Source: Candidatus Magasanikbacteria bacterium RIFOXYD2_FULL_41_14
Lineage (GTDB): Bacteria; Patescibacteriota; Patescibacteriia; Magasanikbacterales; GWA2-37-8
Direction: 5' to 3'
DNA length: 38,277 nucleotides
Assembly: GCA_001784475.1 (NCBI GenBank)
Contig: MFRE01000010.1
Coordinates: 1-38,277, forward strand
Below the pieces are notes generated by a model, which saw only the letters and a program-made list of their open reading frames with translations, was not told the DNA's origin and made no database searches. The position numbers were made by a program, and so were the translations under genes. This document shows positions 7,738 to 17,049 of this stretch, piece by piece; positions within the stretch are counted from its first letter, which is position 1; every line of letters begins with the position of its first letter.

Positions 7738-7752
7738 TGCCCAATGCGGGCA
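7738..7752 (+). promoter_or_regulatory. Leader hairpin of cassette A
   Basis: TGCCC-AATGC-GGGCA is a perfect stem-loop just before the ribosome-binding site AAAGGA. Cassette B has a matching hairpin, GCCCGA-ATGCC-TCGGGC, at the same place. Both are followed by AAA or AAAC, and both leaders share GATGTTTrGC nearer the promoter. Confidence 0.55.
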
Positions 7753-7763
7753 AAGGAACAATC

Positions 7764-8267
7764 ATGTCGCGCATCGCTTCGCTCGGTCTCGCCGTCGCTC
7801 TCACACTCCTCGCCGGTTGCCCGGACTACACCAAGATTGTGGTGTCGCCCGAGACGGTGGGCGGGGAAGAGGTACACGATCGCATTGTGTACGAGGCGAC
7901 GATGGGAAACGAGGGCTGGCCCGCGTTGGCCCTGAAACGGCAAGAGATTCTTCTTGCAACCGCGGTCGGCGGCACCGATCAAATCAACAACTACGATGTC
8001 GTCGTCTGGAACCACAGCGACGATAATCCCGATGAAGCGGGGATGGTATTCTACCAGCTCTGCCCCAACAATTCCACGGCGAAGGAAACCGTGGTAGAGT
8101 GCTTCTTTGACGAGAGGCACTTGAAAATCACGGTCTACATCCACCCTGCTGAAAAAAATAAATTCAACTATCTGCGTACTCTGGGGGCACTCTGGATTAG
8201 TGGCCCATGCCACATCGTCCGACCTACCCCCAAATGGCCCCGCCCCTGCCCACCGCCGTCGTCCTGA
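7764..8267 (+). CDS. GC-rich small lipoprotein, cassette A
   Basis: The predicted 167-residue protein begins with a lipoprotein signal peptide (MSRIASLGLAVALTLLAGC). The lipobox LLAGC predicts lipidation and surface anchoring of a small exported domain. The mature part has no motif I recognise and three further cysteines in the second half (YQLC, VECFF, GPCH). The ATG at 7764 is chosen for its AAAGGA ribosome site five bases upstream and its fit to the signal peptide. Base composition is sharply GC-richer than the flanking rpoC or Memo-CapA genes, suggesting acquisition. A conserved 3' hairpin and a terminator follow. Its closest relative in architecture is the gene at 19510-19953, but the proteins are not obviously similar. 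Confidence 0.65.
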   Translation: MSRIASLGLAVALTLLAGCPDYTKIVVSPETVGGEEVHDRIVYEATMGNEGWPALALKRQEILLATAVGGTDQINNYDVVVWNHSDDNPDEAGMVFYQLCPNNSTAKETVVECFFDERHLKITVYIHPAEKNKFNYLRTLGALWISGPCHIVRPTPKWPRPCPPPSS

Positions 8268-8329
8268 CGGCCACGCGCAAAACCCAACAACGGGCGCCTG
8301 CGCAATCCACCGCCAGTCACCCGTCTATT

Positions 8330-8357
8330 TCTGAAAATGCCAATCGGCGTTGTCGGA
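8330..8357 (+). ncRNA. Conserved 3' UTR hairpin, copy A
   Basis: After the shared 11-mer ACCCGTCTATT (8319-8329), TCTGAAAATGCC and GGCGTTGTCGGA pair over an AATC loop. The copy at 20039-20066 folds identically, with paired changes U-A to C-G and U-G to G-U in the outer stem. This points to selection on RNA structure, not protein. The role may be transcript stability or regulator binding. Confidence 0.55.
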
Positions 8358-8389
8358 AGCAGTAAATTGACTGGCAAGTGAAAAAAATA

Positions 8390-8423
8390 AAATCACCCCG
8401 ACATTATGTCGAGGTGATTTTTT
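8390..8423. terminator. Bidirectional terminator between cassette A and rpoC
   Basis: AAATCACCCCGACA and TGTCGAGGTGATTT form a 14-bp stem with one G-U pair. There are A- and T-runs on both sides, so it serves the plus-strand lipoprotein unit and the minus-strand rpoBC operon. Confidence 0.85.
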
Positions 8424-8443
8424 AATCTTCAATCTTTAATCTT

Positions 8444-11400
8444 TTACTTTTTAAACCCTGTCCCCGCCGGAATCAACCGACCGATAATGACATTTTCCTT
8501 TAAGCCCTCCAAGAAATCAACCTTGCCGGTAATGGCAGAGTTGATAAGCACCTTAGCGGTCTCTTGGAACGAGGCGGAGGATAAGAAACTTTGGGTGGAG
8601 AGTGATACACGAGTAATGCCGAGTAATAGTTCGCGCGCCGTCGCCACTTTTCCGCCAGCTTTTTTCGCCAAACGGTTGGCAAAATCTAATTGTGATTTTT
8701 CAATCACTTCACCCGGCAGAAGATCGGTTTCGCCAGCATCTTCCACATACACGCGACTAAACATTTGCTTAATCAAAAGTTCCACGTGTTTGTCATTTAC
8801 TTTCTGACCTTGGCTGGAATAAATATTTTGTACTTCTTCCAATACATAGCGCTGAACCGCTGGCCGACCCTGCAATTCAAACAACTCTTGCAAATAAATA
8901 CTACCATTGGTTAATTGTTGGCCTTTGATAACAATATCACCATCTTTAACATACAATTTATAATCAATCGGGATGATATATTCACGAATTTTCGGACCAA
9001 CATAAGAAAGCGTCAGAGAATTTTTTACTATTTTAACTCGGCTTTCATATTTAGCGATAATTTCTTCACCCGAAGAACCACGGACCACAACCACAGTATC
9101 TTTGGCAACATCTTGACCGTCTTTTACCATTACTTCATCTTCGGCAGTCACTTTAATTTTGGTCTCATCCATGCCTTCAAAATGCACCTTGGCAATTTTT
9201 TGACCACGACGACCTTCAAAAATCTTTTTGCCGGTCGGAGAAGTGATAATTTTGCCGTCAGCGTCTTCAATTTCTACTTTGCCATCTACTTCGGTTAATA
9301 CCGCCTTGTGTTTGGGCTGGCGATTTTCAAATAATTCTTCTACGCGTGGCAAACCTTGAGTAATGTCGCCACCGACCACACCACCGGCATGGAAGGTGCG
9401 GAGAGTAAGCTGAGTACCCGGCTCACCCAAAGATTGAGCGGCAATAATACCAACCGCAGTCCCCATTTCTACTGGAATATTGTGGGCCAAATCAAAACCA
9501 TAACACTTGCGACAAACACCCTTGGGCAAATGACATTGCAAAACACTGCGCACATGCACTGATTCCACACCGGCCTCTTCGATCATACGCCCCATTTTGT
9601 CGTCTATCATACCGCCAGCTTTCAAAAGCGTCTTACCGTCGGCTTTAACATCAGCCAAAACATAACGTCCCCAAACGCGATCAGACAACTTTTCACCCAT
9701 TTGTTTGGATTGTTCTACAGTAAACACTTCGCCAATTTCGTCACCACAATCTTCTTCCAAAACTACCACATCTTGCGCCACATCCACGAGACGTCGGGTA
9801 AGATAACCGGCGTTGGCCGTACGCAAAGCAGTATCAGATAAACCTTTACGAGTACCGTGCGAAGAGATAAAGTATTCCAAAACATCAAAACCTTCTTTAA
9901 AGTTGCCTTTGACCGGCAATTCAATAATATCACCAGATGGAGACACCACCAGACCCTTCATGCCAATAACTTGACCTAACTGACCCCAGGTACCGCGTGC
10001 GCCAGAATCAATCATGGCGAATACCGAACCATTTTTGTCTAGGGTAGCTTGGTTGTTGGCTAAAATTTTGTCCTTGGTCGCTGCCCAAATTTCCAAAATT
10101 TTCGCATGACGCTCTGTTGTTGTTAATAAGCCGTCGCGATATTGTTCTTCTAAAAGAGTAATCTCAGCATCAGCTCCTTTAATTATCATCGGCTTTTCTT
10201 TAATCTCCGGAAAGTCAGCCATGCCCAAAGAGTAACCGGATTTAGTAACATAGTGGAAGCCAAGATTTTTTAACTTATCCAAGAAATAGGCGGTTTCCTG
10301 TTGACCATAGTATTCCAAACAGTAACGAATAATTTCAGCCAACTTTTTTACGTTGATTGTTTCATTATAATAACGCAACTTCGCCGGTAAAATTTCATTA
10401 AATAAAATGCGACCGATAGAAGTTTCAATAATTAAACTTTCGTTCTCTGGAAATTTACCAGCCGATTCTAACATACGCACTTTAATCGGTTCAAACAAAG
10501 CGAGTTGGCGTGATTTGTAAGCCAGTTTGGCGGCTTGCTCAGAAGCATACATCTTAGTGGCTGGAACAGTATTATCGGTTTTAAAGTGAGTAAGATAAAA
10601 GCAACCCAAAGCAATATCGTGTTTTGGCGTGGTCACCGGTTGACCGGTCGCCGGCTTTAACAAATTTTTCTCGGCGGCCATTAAATTGTCCGCTTCCCAA
10701 CGAGCTTCGGTTGTGAGTGGTAAATGAACAGCCATTTGGTCGCCGTCAAAGTCAGCGTTAAAAGCAGTACAAACCAGTGGATGTAATTGAATGGCTTTAC
10801 CTTCAATCAAACGTGGATGAAAAGCTTGGATACCCAAACGATGCAAGGTCGGAGCGCGATTCAAAAATACGCGCGTAGTTTTGGTAAGCTCTTCCAAGAT
10901 ATCCCAAACTTCGTCGTGTTCGGCTTCAATAAAGCGCGAAGCACTGCGGACGTTATGAGCTAATTCTCGTTTGATAATTTCACCCATGATAAATGGCTTG
11001 AATAATTCCAAAGCCATGTGTTTGGGCAAACCACACTCATCAATGTTCAAAGTTGGGCCAACGACGATAACTGAACGACCGGAATAATCCACGCGTTTAC
11101 CCAAAAGATTCTGACGGAAACGGCCCTGCTTGCCTTTCAAAATATCAGCCAAAGAACGCAATTGACGTTTTTGTCCAGTGGCAGCCAATACGGTTTTGGA
11201 ATGGCGCGCGTTGTTGTCAATTAAAGCATCCACTGCTTCTTGCAACATGCGTTTTTCATTGCGACAAATAACTTCCGGTGCATCTAAATCCAAAAGCCGT
11301 CGCAAACGATTGTTACGGTTGATAACGCGACGATACAAATCATTTAAATCAGAGGTGGCAAAACGACCACCGTCCAAAGCTACCATCGGGCGCAAGTCCG

Positions 11401-12319
11401 GCGGAATCACTGGAATATTTTTCAAAATTGTCCATTCTGGTCTAACATCGTTAGCAAACAAACTGCGCAAAAGTTTTTTGCGACGAATTAATCTTTCTAA
11501 CTTAGCACCTTTGGAAGTCAATTGAGTTTCAGTAATTTGTTTAATTGTTTCTTCCAAATTCACACGGGACAATAAGTGATGCAACGCTTCCGCGCCAATG
11601 CCCGCTTCAAACAAATGACCAAAACGTAAAGATAATTCCTGATAGCGATTTTCCGAAATCACGCGCATCACCTGTAACTCTTTTAATTCTTTATCAGCTG
11701 ATTGAAAATCTTCGTCCAAGGCCTCAAATTTGCGAGTGGCCTCTTCTTGAATGGTTTCAATAACAGCTTTACCAGCTTTTTCATCATTTGCTTTTTTAAT
11801 TGCATTTTCTCGTTCGCGCTCAATTTCTTTTTTCTTAACTTTAAATTCTTGGCGCAATGCTTCTGATGCCTGTTTTTTACCCTCTTCGTTAACACTTGTA
11901 ATAATAAAAGCGGCAAAGTAAACCACTTTTTCCAAAGCCATCACAGACGCATCTAAAATCAAACCAACTTTGGAAGGCACAGAACGCAAAAACCAAATAT
12001 GGGTAACGGGCGCGGCCAATTCAATATGGCCCATGCGTTCACGGCGCACGAGTGAAGTAGTAACTTCCACTCCGCACTTGTCGCAAACAATTCCTTTATA
12101 ACGAATTTTTTTATACTTGCCACAATAACATTCCCAATCTTTGGTGGGCCCGAAAATTTCCTCAGCAAACAAACCGCCTTTTTCCGGTTTCTGGGTACGA
12201 TAATTAATTGTTTCCGGCTTGTTGACTTCGCCGAATGACCAACCCCGAATTACTTCTGGTGAGGCGAGGCGTAAGCGCACCGCGTCGAAGTCAATGTTTT
12301 TTATAGAGTCGCGATTCAT
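8444..12319 (-). CDS. rpoC: RNA polymerase beta' subunit RpoC
   Basis: This is the 1291-residue catalytic subunit of RNA polymerase. The N-terminal zinc site is complete (C64, C66, C79, C82). The catalytic Mg-binding loop NADFDGDQM is at 521-529, RAPTLHRLGIQAF precedes it, and the trigger-loop/bridge-helix region contains GSRGTWGQ-like and HGTRKGLSDTALRTANAGYLTRR segments. A second zinc site (CHLPKGVCRKCYGFDL) follows, then SLGEPGTQLTLRTFHAGG. It is close to the typical length without the large insertions of proteobacterial RpoC. It is read 34 bases after rpoB, with no obvious Shine-Dalgarno sequence before the ATG. Confidence 0.98.
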   Translation of the reverse strand: MNRDSIKNIDFDAVRLRLASPEVIRGWSFGEVNKPETINYRTQKPEKGGLFAEEIFGPTKDWECYCGKYKKIRYKGIVCDKCGVEVTTSLVRRERMGHIELAAPVTHIWFLRSVPSKVGLILDASVMALEKVVYFAAFIITSVNEEGKKQASEALRQEFKVKKKEIERERENAIKKANDEKAGKAVIETIQEEATRKFEALDEDFQSADKELKELQVMRVISENRYQELSLRFGHLFEAGIGAEALHHLLSRVNLEETIKQITETQLTSKGAKLERLIRRKKLLRSLFANDVRPEWTILKNIPVIPPDLRPMVALDGGRFATSDLNDLYRRVINRNNRLRRLLDLDAPEVICRNEKRMLQEAVDALIDNNARHSKTVLAATGQKRQLRSLADILKGKQGRFRQNLLGKRVDYSGRSVIVVGPTLNIDECGLPKHMALELFKPFIMGEIIKRELAHNVRSASRFIEAEHDEVWDILEELTKTTRVFLNRAPTLHRLGIQAFHPRLIEGKAIQLHPLVCTAFNADFDGDQMAVHLPLTTEARWEADNLMAAEKNLLKPATGQPVTTPKHDIALGCFYLTHFKTDNTVPATKMYASEQAAKLAYKSRQLALFEPIKVRMLESAGKFPENESLIIETSIGRILFNEILPAKLRYYNETINVKKLAEIIRYCLEYYGQQETAYFLDKLKNLGFHYVTKSGYSLGMADFPEIKEKPMIIKGADAEITLLEEQYRDGLLTTTERHAKILEIWAATKDKILANNQATLDKNGSVFAMIDSGARGTWGQLGQVIGMKGLVVSPSGDIIELPVKGNFKEGFDVLEYFISSHGTRKGLSDTALRTANAGYLTRRLVDVAQDVVVLEEDCGDEIGEVFTVEQSKQMGEKLSDRVWGRYVLADVKADGKTLLKAGGMIDDKMGRMIEEAGVESVHVRSVLQCHLPKGVCRKCYGFDLAHNIPVEMGTAVGIIAAQSLGEPGTQLTLRTFHAGGVVGGDITQGLPRVEELFENRQPKHKAVLTEVDGKVEIEDADGKIITSPTGKKIFEGRRGQKIAKVHFEGMDETKIKVTAEDEVMVKDGQDVAKDTVVVVRGSSGEEIIAKYESRVKIVKNSLTLSYVGPKIREYIIPIDYKLYVKDGDIVIKGQQLTNGSIYLQELFELQGRPAVQRYVLEEVQNIYSSQGQKVNDKHVELLIKQMFSRVYVEDAGETDLLPGEVIEKSQLDFANRLAKKAGGKVATARELLLGITRVSLSTQSFLSSASFQETAKVLINSAITGKVDFLEGLKENVIIGRLIPAGTGFKK

Positions 12320-12353
12320 AGGAGAAAGTAATTAATAAGAAGAAAATAATTAA

Positions 12354-15300
12354 TTAACGGCTATCAGCAGTTTGTTCGCCAATCGGTTTTCCTTGGTCGT
12401 CATTTTCGCCGCTATTCTTTCTCATCTCCGCGTCCACCTCTGCGGCCGGACGATATTCGCCCGACTCCGAACGCTTCAAGAGTTCAACTTCCATACCCAG
12501 ACCTTTAATTTCACGCACCAAAACATTAAAGGATTCCGGAATATTGACGCGTGTGATCGGCTCACCTTTAATAATGGCCTCATAGGCCTTAGAACGGCCT
12601 GGCACATCATCAGATTTAATTGTTAAAATTTCCTGCAAAGTATGCGCGGCACCATAGGCCTCCAAAGCCCAAACTTCCATTTCACCAAATCTCTGTCCAC
12701 CAAATTGCGCTTTGCCCCCTAACGGCTGTTGGGTAATCAAACTGTAAGGTCCGATTGAGCGCTGGTGAATTTTGTCTTCTACCATGTGGTTAAGTTTCAA
12801 CATGTAGTTGTAACCAACTGTCACTTGGTGGTCAAACTGTTCACCGGTGCGACCGTCAAATAAAGTAACTTTACCATTCAAAGGCAAACCAGCGTGCTCC
12901 AATTCAGTCCGAATTTGTTCTTCTGTTAAACCGTCCAATACTGGAGAAGCAATTTTGTATCCCAATGCATTGGCGGCCAATCCCAAGTGGGTTTCTAAAA
13001 TTTGCCCCAAGTTCATACGGGAAATAACACCAAGTGGAGACAAAATAATATCAACATGAGTACCGTCGGACAAAAACGGCATATCTTCTACCGGCACCAC
13101 GCGCGAAATAACACCTTTGTTACCGTGACGTCCGGCCATTTTGTCGCCGACCTGAATTTTACGCATGTCAGCCACAGTTACCTGCACACGCTTGGTAACA
13201 CCCGGCTCTAACTTGTCGCCATTTTCATCAGAAAATATTTTAATATCAGTCACTTTTCCATGTTCACCGTGCTCCAAGTATAATGAAGAGTCCCTAACAT
13301 CCCGCGCCTTTTCACCGAAGATGGCTCGCAACAAGCGTTCTTCCGCCGATAGTTCTGTTTCGCCCTTCGGAGTAATTTTGCCAACCAAAATATCACCGGA
13401 CTTCACTTCGGCACCTATTCTTACTATACCCTCACTATCTAAATTTTTCAACTTCTCCTCGCTGACGTTGGGGATATCGTTGGTTATCACTTCTGGCCCC
13501 AATTTAGTTTCGCGCACATCCACCGTATAATTTTCAATATGAATGGAGGTAAAACGATCGCTTTGTACCAAGGTCTCGGATAAAATAATGGCGTCTTCAT
13601 AATTAAAACCATCCCACACCATATAAGCTACCAAAACATTCTGACCCAAAGCCAATTCATTTTGTGAAATCGCCGGACCATCAGTTAAAGGTTGGCCTTT
13701 TTTAACTTTATCACCCACGGTAACAGTCGGATGCTGATTAATACAAGTAGCGGCATTTGATCGTCCAAACTTATGAAGAGCATAAGTATAGATCATGCCT
13801 TTTTTAGATTTCAAAACAATTTTACCACCGTCTAATTCTGCAATCTCACCGTCTTCATCCGCCAAAATCATATGTCCACTGTTGCGCGCGGCTGCTTCTT
13901 CCACACCAGTACCAACCATTGGCGGTTCTGGGTTAATACAAGGCACAGCTTGGCGTTGCATGTTTGTACCCATGAGAGCGCGGGTGGCGTCATCATGTTC
14001 CAAAAATGGAATACAGGCAGTAGCAATACTAATAATTTGATAAGAGGAAACATCTACATAATGTAGATCATCAGTGTTGGCCACACTCGGTTTGCTAAAC
14101 ACACGCGCTGGCACTGCTTCATCCAAAAAGTATCCTTTTTCATCCACACGCACTTTAGCGGAAGTAGTAATAACTTTTTCGTCTTTAAAAGCCGACAAAT
14201 AAATTACTTCATTAGTAACACGTGGCTTTACTGGAATTTTTTCTAATTTTAAAGTTGCTAATTTTTTCGCGACCGTGGCAGTAATTGCTGTTCCACTTGC
14301 TATGCCACCAATTTCACCGCGCAAAATTTCACCTTCAGTTAACTCCGCCTTATTGGCCACCTCGCGCAAAACTTTGCGGTAAGGAGTTTCAATAAAACCA
14401 AATTCATTGATACGGGCATAACTAGAAAGATGGTTAACTAAACCAATATTCGGACCTTCTGGGGTCGCAATCGGGCAGATACGGCCATAGTGAGTGGCGT
14501 GCACATCGCGAACTTCAAAGCCAGCGCGGTCACGCGATAAACCACCTGGGCCAAGAGCCGACAAGCGACGCTTGTGTTCCAATTCCGAAAGCGGGTTGTG
14601 TTGATCCATGAATTGCGACATTTGCGAACTCATGAAAAACTCGCGCACCGCCGAAATTACCGGACGCGCATTTACTAATTTATTGGGAGAAACATCTTCT
14701 AAATTGTATGTACTCATGCGGTCTTTAATAATGCGCTCCATGCGAGCCAAACCAACACGAAAACGATTTTGAGCCAGCTCACCCACCGCGCGCACGCGTC
14801 GGTTGCCCAAGTGATCAATATCATCTGGTTCTTCTTGCGTAACATTTAAGCGAATGACTTCTTTTACAACTGCTAAAAGTTTTTCGGCCGATAACACGCG
14901 ATTTTCTTTTTTGTCATAATCTTCTGAAACTGACGGCACGTCAAATTTATTGTTAAACTTATAAACACCCACGCGACCTAAATCATAGCGATCAAAATTG
15001 AAGAACATTGCTTCCACCAAACTCTTGGCGTTGTCGGCTGTGGCCAAATCACCCGGACGAATTCTTTTGTACACTTCAATAAAACCTTCATCACGATTTT
15101 TTGCCAAATCTTTTTTCAAAGTCGCCTCAGCATAATCAATTGTCGGATGAATATTTACATCTTTTAAAAGATCAATAATTTTTTGATCGTCTTCATGCCC
15201 AAAAGCACGCATGAGAGATGTAACGGCCACCTTGCGTTTGCGATCAACCTTCACCCAGATGGTGTTGTTCATGTCGGTCTCAATTTCAAGCCAAGCCCCG

Positions 15301-15797
15301 CGATTCGGAATAATTTTCGCGCCATAATAACGACGACCGCGAATATTTTCCGCAGTAAAAAACACACCGGCGCTACGAATAAGTTGAGAGACAACCGCAC
15401 GCTCAATACCATTAACAATAAAAGTACCCCGATTAGTCATAATCGGAATGTCGCCCAAGAAAATTTCTTGCGACTTGGTTTGACCAGTACGTTTATTTAC
15501 CAAACGAGCAGTAATGCGCAAAGGTGCTTCAAAAGTAATGTTGCGCTCACGACAAACCGCTTCTTCAAAACGCGGTTCGTCCAAATAATAATCTTCAAAA
15601 TATAATTCTAATTCGCGTCCAGAAAAATCAGTGATCGGCGAAACTTCATCAAAAAGTTCTTTCACACCGGTTTTTAAAAACCAAGCATAAGAATCTTTTT
15701 GGATTTCAATCAAATCCGGAAGTGGAGTATAGATTTGATTATTTGTTAAAAAGCGACGTTCTTTGACTTGGAGCGGCTGCCGTTTAAAGATGGGCAT
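12354..15797 (-). CDS. rpoB: RNA polymerase beta subunit RpoB
   Basis: This is the 1147-residue beta subunit. The rifampicin-pocket region is conserved (SQLSQFMDQHNPLSE-like SSQMSQFMDQHNPLSELEHKR, then RRLSALGPGGLSRDRAG). Also conserved are the ATPEGPNIGLV segment, the active-site lysine regions (GQNVLVAYMVWDGFNYEDAI; KMAGRHGNKGVIS) and the C-terminal GGQRFGEMEVWALEAYGAA clamp. Genes for L10/L7-L12 are not upstream here, so rpoBC has its own promoter and a long leader. The C-terminal tail after about residue 1110 is polar and divergent. Confidence 0.98.
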   Translation of the reverse strand: MPIFKRQPLQVKERRFLTNNQIYTPLPDLIEIQKDSYAWFLKTGVKELFDEVSPITDFSGRELELYFEDYYLDEPRFEEAVCRERNITFEAPLRITARLVNKRTGQTKSQEIFLGDIPIMTNRGTFIVNGIERAVVSQLIRSAGVFFTAENIRGRRYYGAKIIPNRGAWLEIETDMNNTIWVKVDRKRKVAVTSLMRAFGHEDDQKIIDLLKDVNIHPTIDYAEATLKKDLAKNRDEGFIEVYKRIRPGDLATADNAKSLVEAMFFNFDRYDLGRVGVYKFNNKFDVPSVSEDYDKKENRVLSAEKLLAVVKEVIRLNVTQEEPDDIDHLGNRRVRAVGELAQNRFRVGLARMERIIKDRMSTYNLEDVSPNKLVNARPVISAVREFFMSSQMSQFMDQHNPLSELEHKRRLSALGPGGLSRDRAGFEVRDVHATHYGRICPIATPEGPNIGLVNHLSSYARINEFGFIETPYRKVLREVANKAELTEGEILRGEIGGIASGTAITATVAKKLATLKLEKIPVKPRVTNEVIYLSAFKDEKVITTSAKVRVDEKGYFLDEAVPARVFSKPSVANTDDLHYVDVSSYQIISIATACIPFLEHDDATRALMGTNMQRQAVPCINPEPPMVGTGVEEAAARNSGHMILADEDGEIAELDGGKIVLKSKKGMIYTYALHKFGRSNAATCINQHPTVTVGDKVKKGQPLTDGPAISQNELALGQNVLVAYMVWDGFNYEDAIILSETLVQSDRFTSIHIENYTVDVRETKLGPEVITNDIPNVSEEKLKNLDSEGIVRIGAEVKSGDILVGKITPKGETELSAEERLLRAIFGEKARDVRDSSLYLEHGEHGKVTDIKIFSDENGDKLEPGVTKRVQVTVADMRKIQVGDKMAGRHGNKGVISRVVPVEDMPFLSDGTHVDIILSPLGVISRMNLGQILETHLGLAANALGYKIASPVLDGLTEEQIRTELEHAGLPLNGKVTLFDGRTGEQFDHQVTVGYNYMLKLNHMVEDKIHQRSIGPYSLITQQPLGGKAQFGGQRFGEMEVWALEAYGAAHTLQEILTIKSDDVPGRSKAYEAIIKGEPITRVNIPESFNVLVREIKGLGMEVELLKRSESGEYRPAAEVDAEMRKNSGENDDQGKPIGEQTADSR

Positions 15798-16123
15798 AAA
15801 ACAATTTATTATTTAAAATTGAAAATTTTTGAATAATTAAATTTTAATTTGTCGAACTCTATCGCTCGGTGTCAGCAAAAAATTACTTAGTTTTTTTCGA
15901 TTTATCATGTCCCAAACCGTGTAAACAAAAAAAGGGCCAACAAAATAGGGGCTTTTAGGTTTTTTCCTTATAAATTGGCCAAAAAAGGCAAGGTTGACAT
16001 GAAGTTATATTTTTATGCCCTTGCACGCCGCTCTCCCCACCCAACGGATGGCAGAAAGCCGCATTTTTCGCTTCATTGAGCGCAAAAGTAGCTAATCTTT
16101 TCCACTCAATCAATAGTAGGTAA
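15798..16123 (-). promoter_or_regulatory. Long structured leader of rpoBC
   Basis: About 320 bases separate the promoter from the rpoB ATG and hold no gene. Going down the minus strand there is CCATCC/GGGTGG, then GCAAGG pairing with CCTTGC across about 25 bases, then the T-run hairpin at 15926-15980. I do not recognise it as a known leader family. The length and successive hairpins suggest feedback or attenuation control. Confidence 0.5.
15926..15980 (-). terminator. Attenuator-like hairpin in the rpoB leader
   Basis: On the minus strand, GGCCAA (complement of 15975-15980) pairs with TTGGCC (complement of 15935-15940), followed by a seven-base T-run at 15927-15933. It stands about 130 bases before the rpoB start and inside the transcribed leader. 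It may therefore act as a premature terminator controlling polymerase synthesis. Confidence 0.5.
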
Positions 16124-16152
16124 ATTTTACACTATTTGTCAAGAAATGTCAA
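16124..16152 (-). promoter_or_regulatory. rpoBC promoter
   Basis: On the minus strand, TTGACA (16147-16152), 17 bases, then TAAAAT (16124-16129). A second TTGACA lies 4 bases downstream of the first, which may give an alternative start with TACTAT as the -10. Confidence 0.8.
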
Positions 16153-16230
16153 CTGTGGATAAGTGATTCCATTCAATCCGTCTGCACCACCAAACAATAC
16201 ATTAATTGGCGATCTCTATGCTGATTATGG

Positions 16231-16593
16231 TCATTCATGCGGTAAATTATCAATTATTTTATTAAATTTTTCTTTATCCTCATGACTAAGTTTACCAGCT
16301 CGATAGGCCCGCTCCACTTCTTCTTTCATGCTTAAGCGCACTACTCGAGGAAAACCAGAGCCAAAGGGCAATAATTTAGCATGTTTGGTAATTAAATCTA
16401 TTAAAAATTGACGGTCGGCGGGTGAAACGCCACCAAAAGCACTGCGTCGCAAATTATACATCTTTTCCGCAATCTCATGCTCAAGTCCATGACGCCCGGA
16501 ACGTAACTGTCCCCCGCCGGTTTTAATGTCAATTTTATAGGGATCGGGTTTTACTGGCAAGATTTTTGATTTGGTACTGCTAAATGGCCACAT
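16231..16593 (-). CDS. Conserved-looking small hypothetical protein
   Basis: The 120-residue protein is basic and soluble, with no signal peptide. It starts MWPFSSTKSK, has a glycine-rich stretch GGGQLRSGRHG (about 26-36), then a mostly helical C-terminal half rich in charged residues (SMKEEVERAYRAGKLSHEDKEKF split over about 89-111). I recognise no family. It has its own promoter and terminates before the rpoBC promoter region. Composition and codon use match the core genes, so it is probably a native gene. Confidence 0.6.
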   Translation of the reverse strand: MWPFSSTKSKILPVKPDPYKIDIKTGGGQLRSGRHGLEHEIAEKMYNLRRSAFGGVSPADRQFLIDLITKHAKLLPFGSGFPRVVRLSMKEEVERAYRAGKLSHEDKEKFNKIIDNLPHE

Positions 16594-16613
16594 ATAATTA
16601 CATTTTATTTTTT

Positions 16614-16642
16614 ATTATACTAATTTTCACAAATAATGTCCA
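16614..16642 (-). promoter_or_regulatory. Promoter of the 120-residue hypothetical gene
   Basis: On the minus strand, TGGACA (16637-16642), 17 bases, then TATAAT (16614-16619), about 20 bases before the start codon. Confidence 0.7.
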
Positions 16643-16644
16643 AC

Positions 16645-16673
16645 AAAAAACCGACCAATTGGCTCGGTTTTTT
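16645..16673. terminator. Bidirectional intrinsic terminator
   Basis: AAAAAACCGACC and GGCTCGGTTTTTT pair around AATT with one bulged base. On the minus strand it closes the GC-rich unit encoding the 84-residue protein. Confidence 0.8.
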
Positions 16674-16766
16674 GCCTCGTTTGTGCACAAGCTGAGAAGC
16701 CGGATTGAAAGTGCCGGCACACTGCCCAGACCGCGTTGAGCGGATGGGGCTTGTTAGTTGGCGGGG

Positions 16767-17021
16767 CTAGAGGTACCCACAGTCGTCGGGAAGACGGCAG
16801 GGAACAAACTCGTCCCCACAGTCACCACGATCCAACGAGCGGGTCGTTACGATGGGCGACGTGGGGACTGGATACACCTGTTCTCCGTCCGATACAATGG
16901 AGGTGATGACGGCCTGACCGTCGACGATGCCAACTCGCACAGTCGCTTCTCCGATCTTTACTTCAACCGGATGAAGGCGATTGCCGATCAGGCTAGTCTT
17001 GATGTGGACATTCGATTCCAT
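16767..17021 (-). CDS. GC-rich small protein behind an attenuator-like leader
   Basis: The predicted protein has 84 residues (MESNVHIKTSLIGNRL at the start) with several beta-strand-like stretches (VEVKIGEATVRVGIVDGQ) and three cysteines near the C-terminus (DCGDEFVPC, DDCGYL). I recognise no family and see no signal peptide. The ATG at 17021 is chosen because GGGAG lies five bases upstream. An upstream in-frame ATG at 17060 overlaps a terminator hairpin and is unlikely. GC content is high compared with neighbours, as in the two lipoprotein cassettes, but the shared 3' hairpin is absent. The opposite strand is also open across this region, so coding is likely but not certain. Confidence 0.45.
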   Translation of the reverse strand: MESNVHIKTSLIGNRLHPVEVKIGEATVRVGIVDGQAVITSIVSDGEQVYPVPTSPIVTTRSLDRGDCGDEFVPCRLPDDCGYL

Positions 17022-17049
17022 TTCCTCTCCCAATGTGCGACCATCGCAC

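Noticed and set aside
7632-8213. Long minus-strand open frame (193 residues) opposite cassette A
   Set aside because: It lies antisense to the lipoprotein gene, which has a promoter, ribosome site and signal peptide. GC-rich DNA produces long chance frames.
8268-8357. Integron attC site after cassette A or B
   Set aside because: The hairpin and the GCCTAAC-like piece in copy B recall attC, but the GTTRRRY core site and R/L box layout are missing. Each cassette has its own promoter and terminator and no integrase was seen.
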